Translations under genes and position numbers: made by a program
Notes under the pieces: model-generated
Told to the model about the DNA's origin: nothing
Seen by the model: only the letters and a program-made list of their open reading frames with translations
The model's database searches: none
Source: Actinomadura montaniterrae
GTDB taxonomy: Bacteria; Actinomycetota; Actinomycetes; Streptosporangiales; Streptosporangiaceae
Length of the DNA: 64,000 bases
NCBI RefSeq assembly: GCF_008923365.1
Contig: NZ_WBMR01000014.1
Location: 1-64,000, forward strand
Direction of reading: 5' to 3'
Shown: positions 23,686-32,693 of the stretch, in pieces
How positions within the stretch are numbered: the first letter of the stretch is position 1
Layout of the letters: every line of letters begins with the position of its first letter

Positions 23686-26220
23686 GTGGCACTGTCGGCC
23701 GGTCAGGCCGGAATGGCCAGGCGGGTTCCGCAGGTGTGGGGAAAGAAGATCCCCAAGCGGAACAAGAACTTCACCGGAAGAGAAGACCTGCTCACCGCGT
23801 TGCGGGCGGGGATCACGGACACGGTCACGGCGGTCGTCTCCGCCCCCCACGCCCTGCACGGCCTGGGCGGGGTCGGCAAGACCCAGATGGCGGTCGAATA
23901 CGCCTACCGTTACCGCGAGCATTACGACCTCGTGTGGTGGATCGCCGCCGACCAGTCGACGCTTCTCCGGTCCAATCTGGCCGGGCTCGCCCCCTATCTC
24001 GGACTCGCTCCGTTGACCACGACCGGGATCGAGGAGGCCACCAGCGCCGTCCTCGACGCGCTCAGGCGCGGCGAGCCGTTCGACCGGTGGCTGCTGATCT
24101 TCGACAACGCGGACCAGCCCGAGGACCTGCGGGAGCTCATCCCCGACGGCCCGGGGCACGTCCTGATCACCTCGCGCAACCATCGCTGGGCCGGGGTCGT
24201 CGAGACCGTGCCCATCGACGTCTTCACCCGCGAGGAGAGCCTGGCCTTCCTCGCGAAGCGGGTCCCGCGCACGAAGGACCACCCGGACGCCGACCGGCTG
24301 GCCGACAAGCTCGGTGACCTCCCGCTCGCCCTCGAGCAGGCCGGCGCCCTCCAGGCGGAGCGCGGCATGCAGGTGTCGGAGTACCTGGAGCTGCTGACGG
24401 CGCGCACCTCGGAGCTGCTGGCGGAGGGCAAGCCGTCGGAGTACCCGCTGTCGATGACGGCCGCGTGGGGCCTGTCGGTCAACAGCCTGCGCGAGTCGCT
24501 GCCGGAGGCGGTCGAACTGCTGCGCTACTGCGCGTTCTTCAGCCCCGAGCCGATTCCCAGCGAGGTGTTCAACCGGATCCACCCCCGGCTCAGCCCGGAG
24601 ATCGCGGAACTGCTCGCCGATCCCATCCGGCTGAGCCGCGCGATCGGGGAACTGGGCCGGTTCTCACTGGCGAAGCTCGACACCACCGGACAGGCGATCC
24701 AGGTGCACCGGCTGATCCAGGCGCTGGTCCGCGACGAGATGAGCGAGGCGGACCGCGACCGGGTCCGCCATGAGGTCTACCTGCTGCTCGCACAGGCCGT
24801 CCCGGACGATCCCGAGGACCCGGTCGGCTGGGGCGACTACTCGGACCTGATGGCCCACATCCAGGCGCCCGAGATCGCCGGCAGCCGGGACCCCGACGTC
24901 CATGAGCTGCTCCTGCGGGCCGCCCGGTACCTGCGCGCCTCGGGCGAGTTCACCACCGCGCGGAACTTCCTCGAACAGGTCATCGAGCGCTGGTCCGCGG
25001 ACGGGTCACCTGACGATCTCGACGTCCTGCGCGCCCGCCGCCATCTCGCCAACGTGCTTCGCGAACTCGGCGACTTCCCGGAGGCGTACGACCTCGATTT
25101 CCAGACCCTGCCGCAGATGGAGCAGGTCGCCGGGAGCGAGCACCCGGAAACGCTCCAGCTGCTGAACAGCCTCGGCGCCGACCTCCGCGCCGCGGGCGAG
25201 TTCGCCGAGGCCCTCACCCATGATCTCGGTTCGCTGGAACGGCATGAGCGCGTGCTGGGAAAGCAGCACCCCCAGGTCAACCGCGTCGCCAACAACCTCG
25301 GGCTCGATTACGGCCTCATGAGCGACTACCAGCGCTGCCGGGAGTTCCACGAACGCGCCTACGTCCAGCAGCGTTCGCTCGGACGCGTGAGGGACGCGGT
25401 CGACCTGCTGGCGCCCGGAAGCGGGCTGGCCCGTGCCGTCCGCCTTTGCGGCGACTATGCCGAGGCGTACGACCTCGGCCAGTTCCTGTACAACTTCGGT
25501 GTCCAGAAGCTCGGCCCCGACCATCCGTGGACGCTCCGCACGACGAAGGACCTCTCGATCTCGCTCCGCCGTCTCGGTGACTTCGAGCAGTCGCTCGAAC
25601 TGGCCTTGGACGTCCAGGCCCGGTACACCCGCCTGTACGGGCTGTCCCATCCCGACACGCTCGCGTCCGCCATGTGCCTGGCGAACATCCAGCGGAGCGT
25701 CGGCGACCTCGACGGCGCGACGACGCTGGCGGCGGACACCGTGAACCGATACTCGCGCGTGTACGGCCCGGACCACCCCTACAACCACGGATGCCGGGGG
25801 AATCTCGCGCTTCTGACACGCGTCAACGGCGAGCCCGCCAAGGCGCGCACCATGAACGAGGAGGCGCTCAAGGGGCTGGAGGCCAAACTCGGCCGCGATC
25901 ACCACTACTCCCTCACCATCGCGACCAACCTCGCCAGCGACCTCGCGGCGATCGGTGAAGTGGAGGCGGCGGTCCGGCTGGGACGCGGCACCCTCCGCCG
26001 GCTGGCGGCGGTCCTGGGGGAGACGCATCCGATGACGCTCGGCTGCGCCGCCAACCTGTCCGCCGACCTGTTCGTCCTCGGGGAGAAGGAGGAGGCGCAG
26101 AACCTGCACGCCGAGACCCTGGACCGCTACGCGGCGACGCTCGGGCAGGAGCACCCCGACGCGGTGGTCGCGCAGCAACGCCGGCACCTCGACTGCGACT
26201 TCGACCCGCCCCCGATCTGA
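23686..26220 (+). CDS. fxsT: FxsT-like NB-ARC/TPR protein of the FxSxx-COOH system
   Basis: An 844-residue protein with a STAND/NB-ARC NTPase domain: it opens with NFTGREDLL, Walker A is GLGGVGKT (59-66), Walker B WLLIFDN, and GDLPLALEQAG corresponds to the GxP/GLPLA motif. From about 380 to the C terminus it carries kinesin-light-chain-type 42-residue TPR repeats, seen in recurring phrases such as HPETLQLLNSLGADLRAAGE and HPDTLASAMCLANIQRSVGD. GTG 23686 follows GGAGG by 8 nt; GTG 23677 is possible. Such proteins accompany FxsA/FxsB loci; their role, possibly sensing or regulation, is not established. Confidence 0.88.
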   Translation: MALSAGQAGMARRVPQVWGKKIPKRNKNFTGREDLLTALRAGITDTVTAVVSAPHALHGLGGVGKTQMAVEYAYRYREHYDLVWWIAADQSTLLRSNLAGLAPYLGLAPLTTTGIEEATSAVLDALRRGEPFDRWLLIFDNADQPEDLRELIPDGPGHVLITSRNHRWAGVVETVPIDVFTREESLAFLAKRVPRTKDHPDADRLADKLGDLPLALEQAGALQAERGMQVSEYLELLTARTSELLAEGKPSEYPLSMTAAWGLSVNSLRESLPEAVELLRYCAFFSPEPIPSEVFNRIHPRLSPEIAELLADPIRLSRAIGELGRFSLAKLDTTGQAIQVHRLIQALVRDEMSEADRDRVRHEVYLLLAQAVPDDPEDPVGWGDYSDLMAHIQAPEIAGSRDPDVHELLLRAARYLRASGEFTTARNFLEQVIERWSADGSPDDLDVLRARRHLANVLRELGDFPEAYDLDFQTLPQMEQVAGSEHPETLQLLNSLGADLRAAGEFAEALTHDLGSLERHERVLGKQHPQVNRVANNLGLDYGLMSDYQRCREFHERAYVQQRSLGRVRDAVDLLAPGSGLARAVRLCGDYAEAYDLGQFLYNFGVQKLGPDHPWTLRTTKDLSISLRRLGDFEQSLELALDVQARYTRLYGLSHPDTLASAMCLANIQRSVGDLDGATTLAADTVNRYSRVYGPDHPYNHGCRGNLALLTRVNGEPAKARTMNEEALKGLEAKLGRDHHYSLTIATNLASDLAAIGEVEAAVRLGRGTLRRLAAVLGETHPMTLGCAANLSADLFVLGEKEEAQNLHAETLDRYAATLGQEHPDAVVAQQRRHLDCDFDPPPI

Positions 26221-26268
26221 TCGCGCTCCCCGTCGCCTGCCCGGTGCGCCTCTGACCTGGTGAGGTGC

Positions 26269-27528
26269 TCAGGTGCCGCTGTTGCGGCGGTGCCAGTCGG
26301 CGCGGTGTTCCGCTGCGCCCGATCTTGCGCGGCGGAGTGCGATGGCGGAAACGGGCTCCCGCCGCCATGCGGCGAGCGTCCGCGTCATGAGGTCGACGAA
26401 GGCCGCGCCCTCGCCGGTGAGGCCGCGGCTGTCCTCCATGGTCCGCGCCGCCCGCAGCGCCGCCTCGCGCCAGCGGGCGAACTCGGTCTCGGCGCGGACG
26501 CCGTGCGCACCGTGCTCCACATCCCGCTGCCTGCGCCAGAACCCGGCCACGCCCAGGTAGGCGTAGGTGCCGTGGAGCAGTCCCGCGATCGGGCGCGGGT
26601 CCCCGCGCCATGGCGCGTAGTACCGGGTCCCGTCGTCCGGCAGCGTCAGCGGCACCGTCTCGAGCACCGCGCTCAGCTTGACGTGCTGGACCTCGTGCGC
26701 CAGCGTCTCGGCGAACTCGCGATGCCCGGGCGGGGTGGACAGCCCGATGTTGCCGAACGCGTGCCGCGGCGTCCCGCTCACGTGTCCCGTGTCACCGGCG
26801 GCGAGCGGGGTCAGGGCGGTGATCGCGCCGGTGACCTCCGCGCAGATCGTCCAGTGCAGCGGGACGAGGAGCTCCCACGCCCGTTGCAGCGTCCGCTGCC
26901 AGCGTTCCCTGACCGCTTCGCCGAGCGGGCCCGTGACCTGCGCGGATCCCGGCATCCGGTCGAGGTCGCGATCTTCCAGGGCGAACCCGACGCGCGTGCC
27001 GCGGTGCTCCGCGCCGAGCCTCCGCAGCGGCGTCCACCCGGGCTCGCCCTCGCGCAGGCGTAGCGGCCCGAGCCGTCCGGGCGTGAACTCGGCGGTGCGG
27101 TGGCCGGGCAGCGACGCGTGCCCGAGGCCGGGCAGAACCACCTTCCCTTCCTCGACCGGCACCTCGATGGGGTCGCCGCCACCGGCCCGGTGCGTCACGA
27201 CCGCGGCCAGGCAGGCGATCCGTCCGGGATGGCAGGCGGTCCCGTCCCCGCCGGTCATCGCGGTGAGCGTGCGTCGCCCCCATGCCGCCACGGTCGGGTA
27301 GCCGAGCACGTCGCGGACCAGGTCGGGACGGTCGCGGTGCTGCGCCGCGAGCGCGGCGAAACCCGCCGCCGCCTGGCCGGCCTCGGGATGACCGGAGGCC
27401 TGCGCCGCGTCACGGATGCCGCGGAGCAGGAGGAGCAGCCGGCCGTGGTTCAACGCGGCGAGCTCGCGGACGGCGGCGGCGCCGCCGCCACCGCGGCCCA
27501 GCGCGCCGAGCGTCCGGTCCGACAGCAT
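26269..27528 (-). CDS. HExxH protein, alpha-ketoglutarate-dependent peptide beta-hydroxylase family
   Basis: A 419-residue protein with LAHEVQHVKL (His278-Glu-Val-Gln-His282) and the downstream motif GLLHGTYAYLGVA (His319 as a further metal-ligand candidate), matching the HExxH family tied to FxsB-type radical SAM enzymes. Members once taken for peptidases have been shown to be iron/alpha-ketoglutarate enzymes that hydroxylate a beta-carbon in a RiPP precursor. Its ATG overlaps the fxsB stop (TGATG), so the two are translationally coupled. The likely substrate is the FxsA-type peptide; which residue is modified is unknown. It converges with fxsT 48 bp away. Confidence 0.85.
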   Translation of the reverse strand: MLSDRTLGALGRGGGGAAAVRELAALNHGRLLLLLRGIRDAAQASGHPEAGQAAAGFAALAAQHRDRPDLVRDVLGYPTVAAWGRRTLTAMTGGDGTACHPGRIACLAAVVTHRAGGGDPIEVPVEEGKVVLPGLGHASLPGHRTAEFTPGRLGPLRLREGEPGWTPLRRLGAEHRGTRVGFALEDRDLDRMPGSAQVTGPLGEAVRERWQRTLQRAWELLVPLHWTICAEVTGAITALTPLAAGDTGHVSGTPRHAFGNIGLSTPPGHREFAETLAHEVQHVKLSAVLETVPLTLPDDGTRYYAPWRGDPRPIAGLLHGTYAYLGVAGFWRRQRDVEHGAHGVRAETEFARWREAALRAARTMEDSRGLTGEGAAFVDLMTRTLAAWRREPVSAIALRRARSGAAEHRADWHRRNSGT

Positions 27529-28757
27529 CAGCCGCGGACGCCGGTGAGATCAGCGAGGTCTTCGGCCATGACCCGCTGGATGTGGTCGATCAGGCGGAGC
27601 AGGTCCGCGCAGAAGACGCTGGGGTTGCGGAAGCCGCGTCCCGCCCGGTAGCGGTGCGGGTACAGGCCGCCTCCGCAGACCTGGTGGACCTCGCACCTGC
27701 GGCACTGCGGGGACAGGGCCGCGACGCCGATCTGCCGGGCCGCGAACGGCGGCAGCATGAGCGCCGAGTCGAAGTCGTCGCGGAAGACGTGCAGCCGCGT
27801 GCCCGAGGCTCCGTCATAGGCGGACTTGAGTGTGTCGACCAGTTCGATGCTCCCGTCGGTCTCGATGACCGTGACGGCGACGGGCGACAGGCCGAGCGCC
27901 TCGCTGCGCGACGGGCGCCCGCCCAGCATGCGCATGATCTCGAGGAACATGCGGATCCGGGTGCGCTGGACCGGCGCCCGGTACCAGCGGTCGAAGATCG
28001 CGATCAGCCAGTCGGCGTACGGGGTCCGGCCCGGGGCGGGCAGACCGGGCGGCGGCGCGTCCCAGTTGCCGTGCGGGAGGAGGAAGTCGATCGACGGCGG
28101 CTCGAAGGCCAGCAGCGCCTCGTAGGTCCGCAGCGGGTCGGCGCCGGGGTCGACCGTGGCCAGCAGGCCGGAGAACAGATGCCGGTACCGCGGGGCGTTG
28201 AGCCGGTCGAGCGCGGCGGCGACGGCCTGGTAGCTGCCCCGCCCGTCGGCCCTGGTGCGGCGCAGGTCGTGGCTCTCCTGGTAGCCGTCGAGGCTGATGC
28301 CCAGTAGCACGTCCAGCTCGTCGAACAGGTCGAGGAAGTTGGCGTCGAGGAGGACGCCGTTCGTCTGGACGTGGAAGGTGATCCGTGTCGGCGGGTCGAC
28401 GGCGGAGCGGAGCGCGCCCACCGCGTACCGCAGGTGCTCGATTCCGGCGAGCAGCGGTTCCCCGCCGTGCAGGATGACGTCGATCGCGGGCAGTGCGTGC
28501 GTCCGGGCGTGCTCGGCGATGCGTTCGGCGACCTTGTCGATGGTGGGCTTCGCCATACGACGCGGCTGTTTCATCCAATTCTGGTCAGCCATTTCGTACA
28601 TGTAGCAGTACGTGCATTTGAGGTTGCAGCGACTGTGCACCTTGAGGATGAACTGCCGGAACGGCGTCGGCCGCCATCCCGCCGCCAGCAGCGCGCCGAC
28701 GTCCAGGGTCGCGGGCCACTCCGATCCCCTGCTGCCGGGCTCATCGCTGCTGACCAC
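27528..28757 (-). CDS. fxsB: FxsB-like radical SAM/SPASM cyclophane-forming maturase
   Basis: A 409-residue enzyme. The radical SAM cluster motif is CNLKCTYC (Cys44, 48, 51) inside a TIM-barrel region with the SAM-binding GGEPLL. The C-terminal SPASM-type region has Cys352, 355, 361 and 383 (CRRCEVHQVCGGGLYPHRY through NPSVFC), highly characteristic of FxsB. In this family a 5'-deoxyadenosyl radical abstracts a side-chain hydrogen to create a three-residue cyclophane in the FxS core. GTG 28757 is chosen, with GGAGG 6-7 nt upstream. An AT-rich stretch (TATAAA near 28815) upstream is a likely promoter. Confidence 0.92.
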   Translation of the reverse strand: MVSSDEPGSRGSEWPATLDVGALLAAGWRPTPFRQFILKVHSRCNLKCTYCYMYEMADQNWMKQPRRMAKPTIDKVAERIAEHARTHALPAIDVILHGGEPLLAGIEHLRYAVGALRSAVDPPTRITFHVQTNGVLLDANFLDLFDELDVLLGISLDGYQESHDLRRTRADGRGSYQAVAAALDRLNAPRYRHLFSGLLATVDPGADPLRTYEALLAFEPPSIDFLLPHGNWDAPPPGLPAPGRTPYADWLIAIFDRWYRAPVQRTRIRMFLEIMRMLGGRPSRSEALGLSPVAVTVIETDGSIELVDTLKSAYDGASGTRLHVFRDDFDSALMLPPFAARQIGVAALSPQCRRCEVHQVCGGGLYPHRYRAGRGFRNPSVFCADLLRLIDHIQRVMAEDLADLTGVRG

Positions 28758-28872
28758 GCTCGTCCTCCTCGTCACGAGAGCCGGCGCGGCGGCGCGCACT
28801 ACCCTTTTCGTCCATTTATAGAACGTTTTGCAAGCTCGGGGAACCCGGACGGCGCGGCCGGACCGGGCCGCT

Positions 28873-29430
28873 TTACCGGCGGCGGCGATGATCTGTGCGA
28901 ATGTCCGTCAGATCGCGGACGGGCATACCGGCGGTGATCGCCCAGCGTTCGTGGTCGCGCCAGACGCCGCCGATCCTGATGAACTCCGGCGAGAATCCCT
29001 CCCGCCGGAAACCGAGGCGTTCCACCAGCCTCCGGGACCGGGCATTGCCCGGCTGGACATCGGCCTCGATCCGGTGCAGCCCCAGCGGACCGAACCCGTG
29101 CCGGACCGCCAGCCCGACGCCTTCGGTCATGAGCCCCTGACCGGCGGCCGGCGCGAACGCGCAGAAGCCGACGACGGCTCATTCGAACGGCCCGCGGACG
29201 ATCCCGGTGAGCGTGACCAGCCCCGCCGCCTCGCCGGTGCCGATCCGGCGCACGAGCAACGCCTCGCCCTGCGACGGATCGGCGAACCGCTCCAGATACT
29301 CGCGGAACGCCGTGGAGTCCGTCGGCGTCCTGACCCAGTCGCCATGGAGCCGCACGCTGAGCCGAGCGAGGTGGACGAACTCCTCCTCGTCGTCCGCCTG
29401 CAGACGGTGCAACGTCACGCGATGTGCCAC
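28873..29430 (-). pseudogene. GNAT acetyltransferase (RimJ/RimL type) interrupted by in-frame TGA
   Basis: One continuous frame encodes a ~185-residue GNAT enzyme: an N-terminal half ending VTLTGIVRGPFE, then a TGA at 29179-29181, then VVGFCAFAPAAGQGLMTEGV and QPGNARSRRLVERLGFRREG, which are the acetyl-CoA loop and C-terminal motifs of ribosomal-protein-type acetyltransferases. No frameshift is needed: replacing TGA by a sense codon, for example TCA, restores the family alignment. It is either a recent nonsense mutation or a sequence error. The second half has an internal ATG (29130) but lacks the N-terminal strands. Confidence 0.82.
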
Positions 29431-29515
29431 GACGCCTCTCCGATGCGGCTCAAGGCGCTGCCTACATCAACGTCGTTGATCCTCTGCAGGTCGTCAACCG
29501 GGAGGTGAAGTCCCG

Positions 29516-30670
29516 CTACACGGCTGAGTGCATCGACCTGTGAACAGAATGGGAGTGGTCGTATTTCGGTGGGGGTGGAGGGTCGTTCTGGGGGCGTAGG
29601 CGGACGGCCATGTGGACGAGAAAGTAGAGGCCCGCGACGAGGTAGCAGTTGGCGACCGGTGTCAGGAGATGGAGACCGTATTCGCGCGGGTCTCCGTTGT
29701 GAGGCGTCCACCACAACGGGGACAGGACGAAGACGATGCAGCCGACCAGAGCGGTCTTCCGGTGGCCGTCGCGCAGGAGGACGGCCAGGACCGGGACGAT
29801 CCACACCCAGTGATGCGCCCAGGAAATGGGAGAGACGAGCAGGCCGGTCACGCCCGTGACCGCTGTGGCGCTCAGCCAATCGCCGCGCCTTGCCCAGAGA
29901 ACGGCGGTCGTCAGGCCGACCGTGCCGATGGTCAGTGGAATGGCCGCATACCAGGCGCCTATGTGGTCCGTGCCGTGGAGTATGCGGGCCAAGGCGCCGA
30001 ATGGGGACTGGTTGCTGATGTACGTGACGCCTACACGTGACGTGTCGAAAAAGGTGTGCAGCCAGTAGACGCGGGACGCGTCCGGTGCGATGGCATAGGC
30101 GAGCAGGGTGCAGACCGCGTAAGCGGAAAAGGCCGTGACGGCGTCCTTGGTTCGTCGCGTGAGCAGGAGCAGGACGATGAAGATGCCCGGTGTCAGCTTG
30201 ATCGCCGTGGCGATGCCGATGCCGATTCCCGCTGGCCGGCCGAGGGCGACGCGGTGCACGTCGGCCAGGACGAGGGCCAGGAGGAACAGGTTGACCTGGC
30301 CCTGGAAGAAGGAATGCCAGACCGGTTCCAGAAGCAGGCCGGCGGTCGCGACCGCGACGAGGGGTATGCGGCGGCCGGCCAGTTTCATGGTCAGGGAACA
30401 GGCCCAGATGAAGGCCGCGAATGCGGCCACCTGCCACAGCATTCGGACGAAGGTGAGCGGCAACGCGGCGAGGGGCTTGAACAACGCAGCCATGAACGGG
30501 GTGTTGGTGAACCAGAGGCCCGCGAGCCGCTCCTGGTAGAGGCGGGGACCGTCCGTGACGATGTGCCCGCCCAGCCAGTAGATGCGGAAATCGAGCGAGT
30601 CGTACATCGCTGCGAAGAACGCGATTCCCAGGATCTCGAAGGCAAGAAAGAACAGCGCCCAGCGTTTCAT
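29516..30670 (-). CDS. GT87-like integral membrane glycosyltransferase (DUF2029)
   Basis: A 384-residue protein with about 10 hydrophobic segments. The early acidic motif DFRIYWLGG and SWAHHWVWIVP are typical of polyprenol-phosphate-mannose-dependent alpha-mannosyltransferases of family GT87 (DUF2029), which act on the outer face of the membrane in lipid- or cell-wall-glycan assembly. ATG 30670 is taken as start (MKRWALFF); it has no evident Shine-Dalgarno. It is monocistronic; the acceptor is unknown. Confidence 0.83.
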   Translation of the reverse strand: MKRWALFFLAFEILGIAFFAAMYDSLDFRIYWLGGHIVTDGPRLYQERLAGLWFTNTPFMAALFKPLAALPLTFVRMLWQVAAFAAFIWACSLTMKLAGRRIPLVAVATAGLLLEPVWHSFFQGQVNLFLLALVLADVHRVALGRPAGIGIGIATAIKLTPGIFIVLLLLTRRTKDAVTAFSAYAVCTLLAYAIAPDASRVYWLHTFFDTSRVGVTYISNQSPFGALARILHGTDHIGAWYAAIPLTIGTVGLTTAVLWARRGDWLSATAVTGVTGLLVSPISWAHHWVWIVPVLAVLLRDGHRKTALVGCIVFVLSPLWWTPHNGDPREYGLHLLTPVANCYLVAGLYFLVHMAVRLRPQNDPPPPPKYDHSHSVHRSMHSAV

Positions 30671-30804
30671 GGAAATCAACGGTGCCGATGGCGCGGCCGC
30701 CGGGCATCGGGCCGCCGGACACATTCGCGGCAGGCGATTGCAGCCTGGGGGATTACGCCTGCGGGCCAATGTGCGGGGGGGCGGGCGCCGGTTACGATCA
30801 GCGC

Positions 30805-31950
30805 ATGTCAGCCCTGCCGTGGCGTCGAGCGCGCCGAGCCCGTCGAGCGCGCCGAGACGCCGGTGCGGTCCTGGCCTGGTGCGGGGCCGTCCTCTATCCC
30901 CCCGTCCTGTACCTGGCGGTCTCGCCTCCGATGATCTCCGGCCGGCTCACGCTGCTCGCCGCGGCGGGCCTCACGGCTCTGGTCATGTCCTTGCTGAGGC
31001 GCCGTCCGCTGGCGGCCCACGGGATCCTGCTCCTCGCCTGGATCGTCGCCCTCATGCAGACGCGGAGCGGAGGGATCGCCGGGCTGGAGATCCTGCTCAC
31101 CGATCTCGCCGTCGGCTACATCGCGGCGACGCGCGAGCGGAGGCTCTCGATCTCCGTCGCCGTCATCACCTGCGTCCTGCAGATCCTGTCGATCCTCGCG
31201 TGGCTGTCCGCGGACGAGGTGCTCCTCGTCACCATCGTGCTGGCGATGGCGGTGACGTGGATGACGGGGAGCTCCATCCGCGTGCAGCGCGCGCACACGG
31301 AGATGCTCCGCGACCAGGCCACCGCGCAGGCCGTCGCGGCCGAGCGGCTCCGGATCGCGCGCGAGCTGCACGACATGGTCGCGCACAGCATCGGCATCAT
31401 CGCGATCCAGGCCGGCGTGGGCGGACGGGTGATCGACACGCAGCCGGGGGAGGCGCGCAATGCGCTGGAGGCGATCGAGGCGACCAGCCGCGACACCCTG
31501 TCCGGACTGCGCAGGATGCTCACCGCCCTGCGCAAGGACGACCCGGGCGCCGCCCCGCTCGGTCCGGCGCCGGGCCTGGCCGATCTCGGCCGCCTGGCCG
31601 CCGCGACGATGGACGCCGGAGTCCGGGTCGACGTCCGGATCGAAGGCGAGCCGAAGCCGCTGCCACCGGACGTCGACCTGTCCGCCTACCGGATCGTCCA
31701 GGAGGCGGTCACGAACGTGGTCCGGCACGCGGGCACCGACTCGTGCCGGGTGACCATCGGCTACGGGGACGAGGACCTGGCCGTCGAGATCGACGACGAC
31801 GGGGACGGCGGCGTGGTCGGCACCGGCTATGGCATCGTCGGGATGCGGGAGCGGGTCGCGCTGCTGCGCGGCGAGTTCGCCGCCGGGCCGCGTCCCGGCG
31901 GCGGGTTCCGGGTGGCGGCGCGCCTCCCCCTGCCGGCGGCGGTGGCATGA
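30805..31950 (+). CDS. Sensor histidine kinase, NarL/DesK type (HisKA_3)
   Basis: A 381-residue membrane kinase: about five N-terminal helices (30-150) without a large external loop, then HisKA_3 with the phosphorylated His in ARELHDMVAHS, and a HATPase_c domain with N-box VQEAVTNVVRHAG and G-box GYGIVGMRERV. ATG 30805 follows a -10-like TACGAT by 6 bp, so it may be leaderless. The gene overlaps the response regulator by 4 bp (ATGA). It probably senses membrane state or an envelope stress; the target is not obvious from neighbours. Confidence 0.93.
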   Translation: MSALPWRRARRARRARRDAGAVLAWCGAVLYPPVLYLAVSPPMISGRLTLLAAAGLTALVMSLLRRRPLAAHGILLLAWIVALMQTRSGGIAGLEILLTDLAVGYIAATRERRLSISVAVITCVLQILSILAWLSADEVLLVTIVLAMAVTWMTGSSIRVQRAHTEMLRDQATAQAVAAERLRIARELHDMVAHSIGIIAIQAGVGGRVIDTQPGEARNALEAIEATSRDTLSGLRRMLTALRKDDPGAAPLGPAPGLADLGRLAAATMDAGVRVDVRIEGEPKPLPPDVDLSAYRIVQEAVTNVVRHAGTDSCRVTIGYGDEDLAVEIDDDGDGGVVGTGYGIVGMRERVALLRGEFAAGPRPGGGFRVAARLPLPAAVA

Positions 31951-32603
31951 CGATCCGCATCGTGCTGGCCGACGACCAGCCGCTGATCCGCACGGGCCTG
32001 CGCGTCCTGATGGCCGACACCCCCGACATGGAGATCGTCGGCGAGGCCGGGACGGGCGCCGAAGCGGTCGCGCTGGTCGACGAGACGCGCCCCGACGTGG
32101 TCGTGATGGACGTCCGGATGCCCGACATGGACGGCATCGAGGCCACCCGCCGGATCAGGACCGCCCACGTCGTGATGCTGACCACGTTCGACGACGACGA
32201 GTACGTCTACGGCTCGCTGCGGGCGGGCGCCAGCGGGTTCCTGGTCAAGGACATGGCGCTGGAGGAGATCCTGGCCGCGATCCGCGTCGTCGCCAAGGGG
32301 GACGCGCTGATCGCGCCGAGCGTCACGAAGAAGCTGATCGAGGAGTTCGCGGCGCGTCCGGAACCGGCCCCGGGGCCGCCGCGTCCCGTCGACGGCGTCA
32401 CCGACCGCGAGCGCCAGGTCCTCACCCTGGTCGGACGCGGGCTGTCCAACCAGGAGATCGCGGTGGAGTTGGTCATCAGCGTGGCCACCGCCAAGGCGCA
32501 CGTCGCGCGGCTGCTCACCAAGCTCGACGCGCGCGACCGCGTCCAGCTGGTGATCATCGCCTACGAGCTGGGCCTGGTCAGGCCGTCCACGGGAGGAGGG
32601 TGA
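31947..32603 (+). CDS. NarL/FixJ-family response regulator
   Basis: A 218-residue regulator. The receiver domain has the acidic pocket LADDQ, phospho-Asp in VVVMDVRMPDMDG, and the Thr/Lys pair (LTTF and FLVKD). The C-terminal LuxR-type helix-turn-helix is VTDRERQVLTLVGRGLSN through VATAKAHVARLLTKL. It overlaps the kinase gene, forming a cognate pair. Confidence 0.95.
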   Translation: MTIRIVLADDQPLIRTGLRVLMADTPDMEIVGEAGTGAEAVALVDETRPDVVVMDVRMPDMDGIEATRRIRTAHVVMLTTFDDDEYVYGSLRAGASGFLVKDMALEEILAAIRVVAKGDALIAPSVTKKLIEEFAARPEPAPGPPRPVDGVTDRERQVLTLVGRGLSNQEIAVELVISVATAKAHVARLLTKLDARDRVQLVIIAYELGLVRPSTGGG

Positions 32604-32693
32604 GCGCGGGCCGAGGGTGAGCGCGCCCGGAGCGTGGGCGCGGGCGGAGGAGCGAGCGCGGGCGGAGGAGCGAGCGCGGTGCGCCCGGACGCG

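Noticed and set aside
29179-29181. Selenocysteine codon in the GNAT gene
   Set aside because: GNAT enzymes do not use selenocysteine and I saw no SECIS-like stem-loop directly after the TGA; a nonsense change is simpler.
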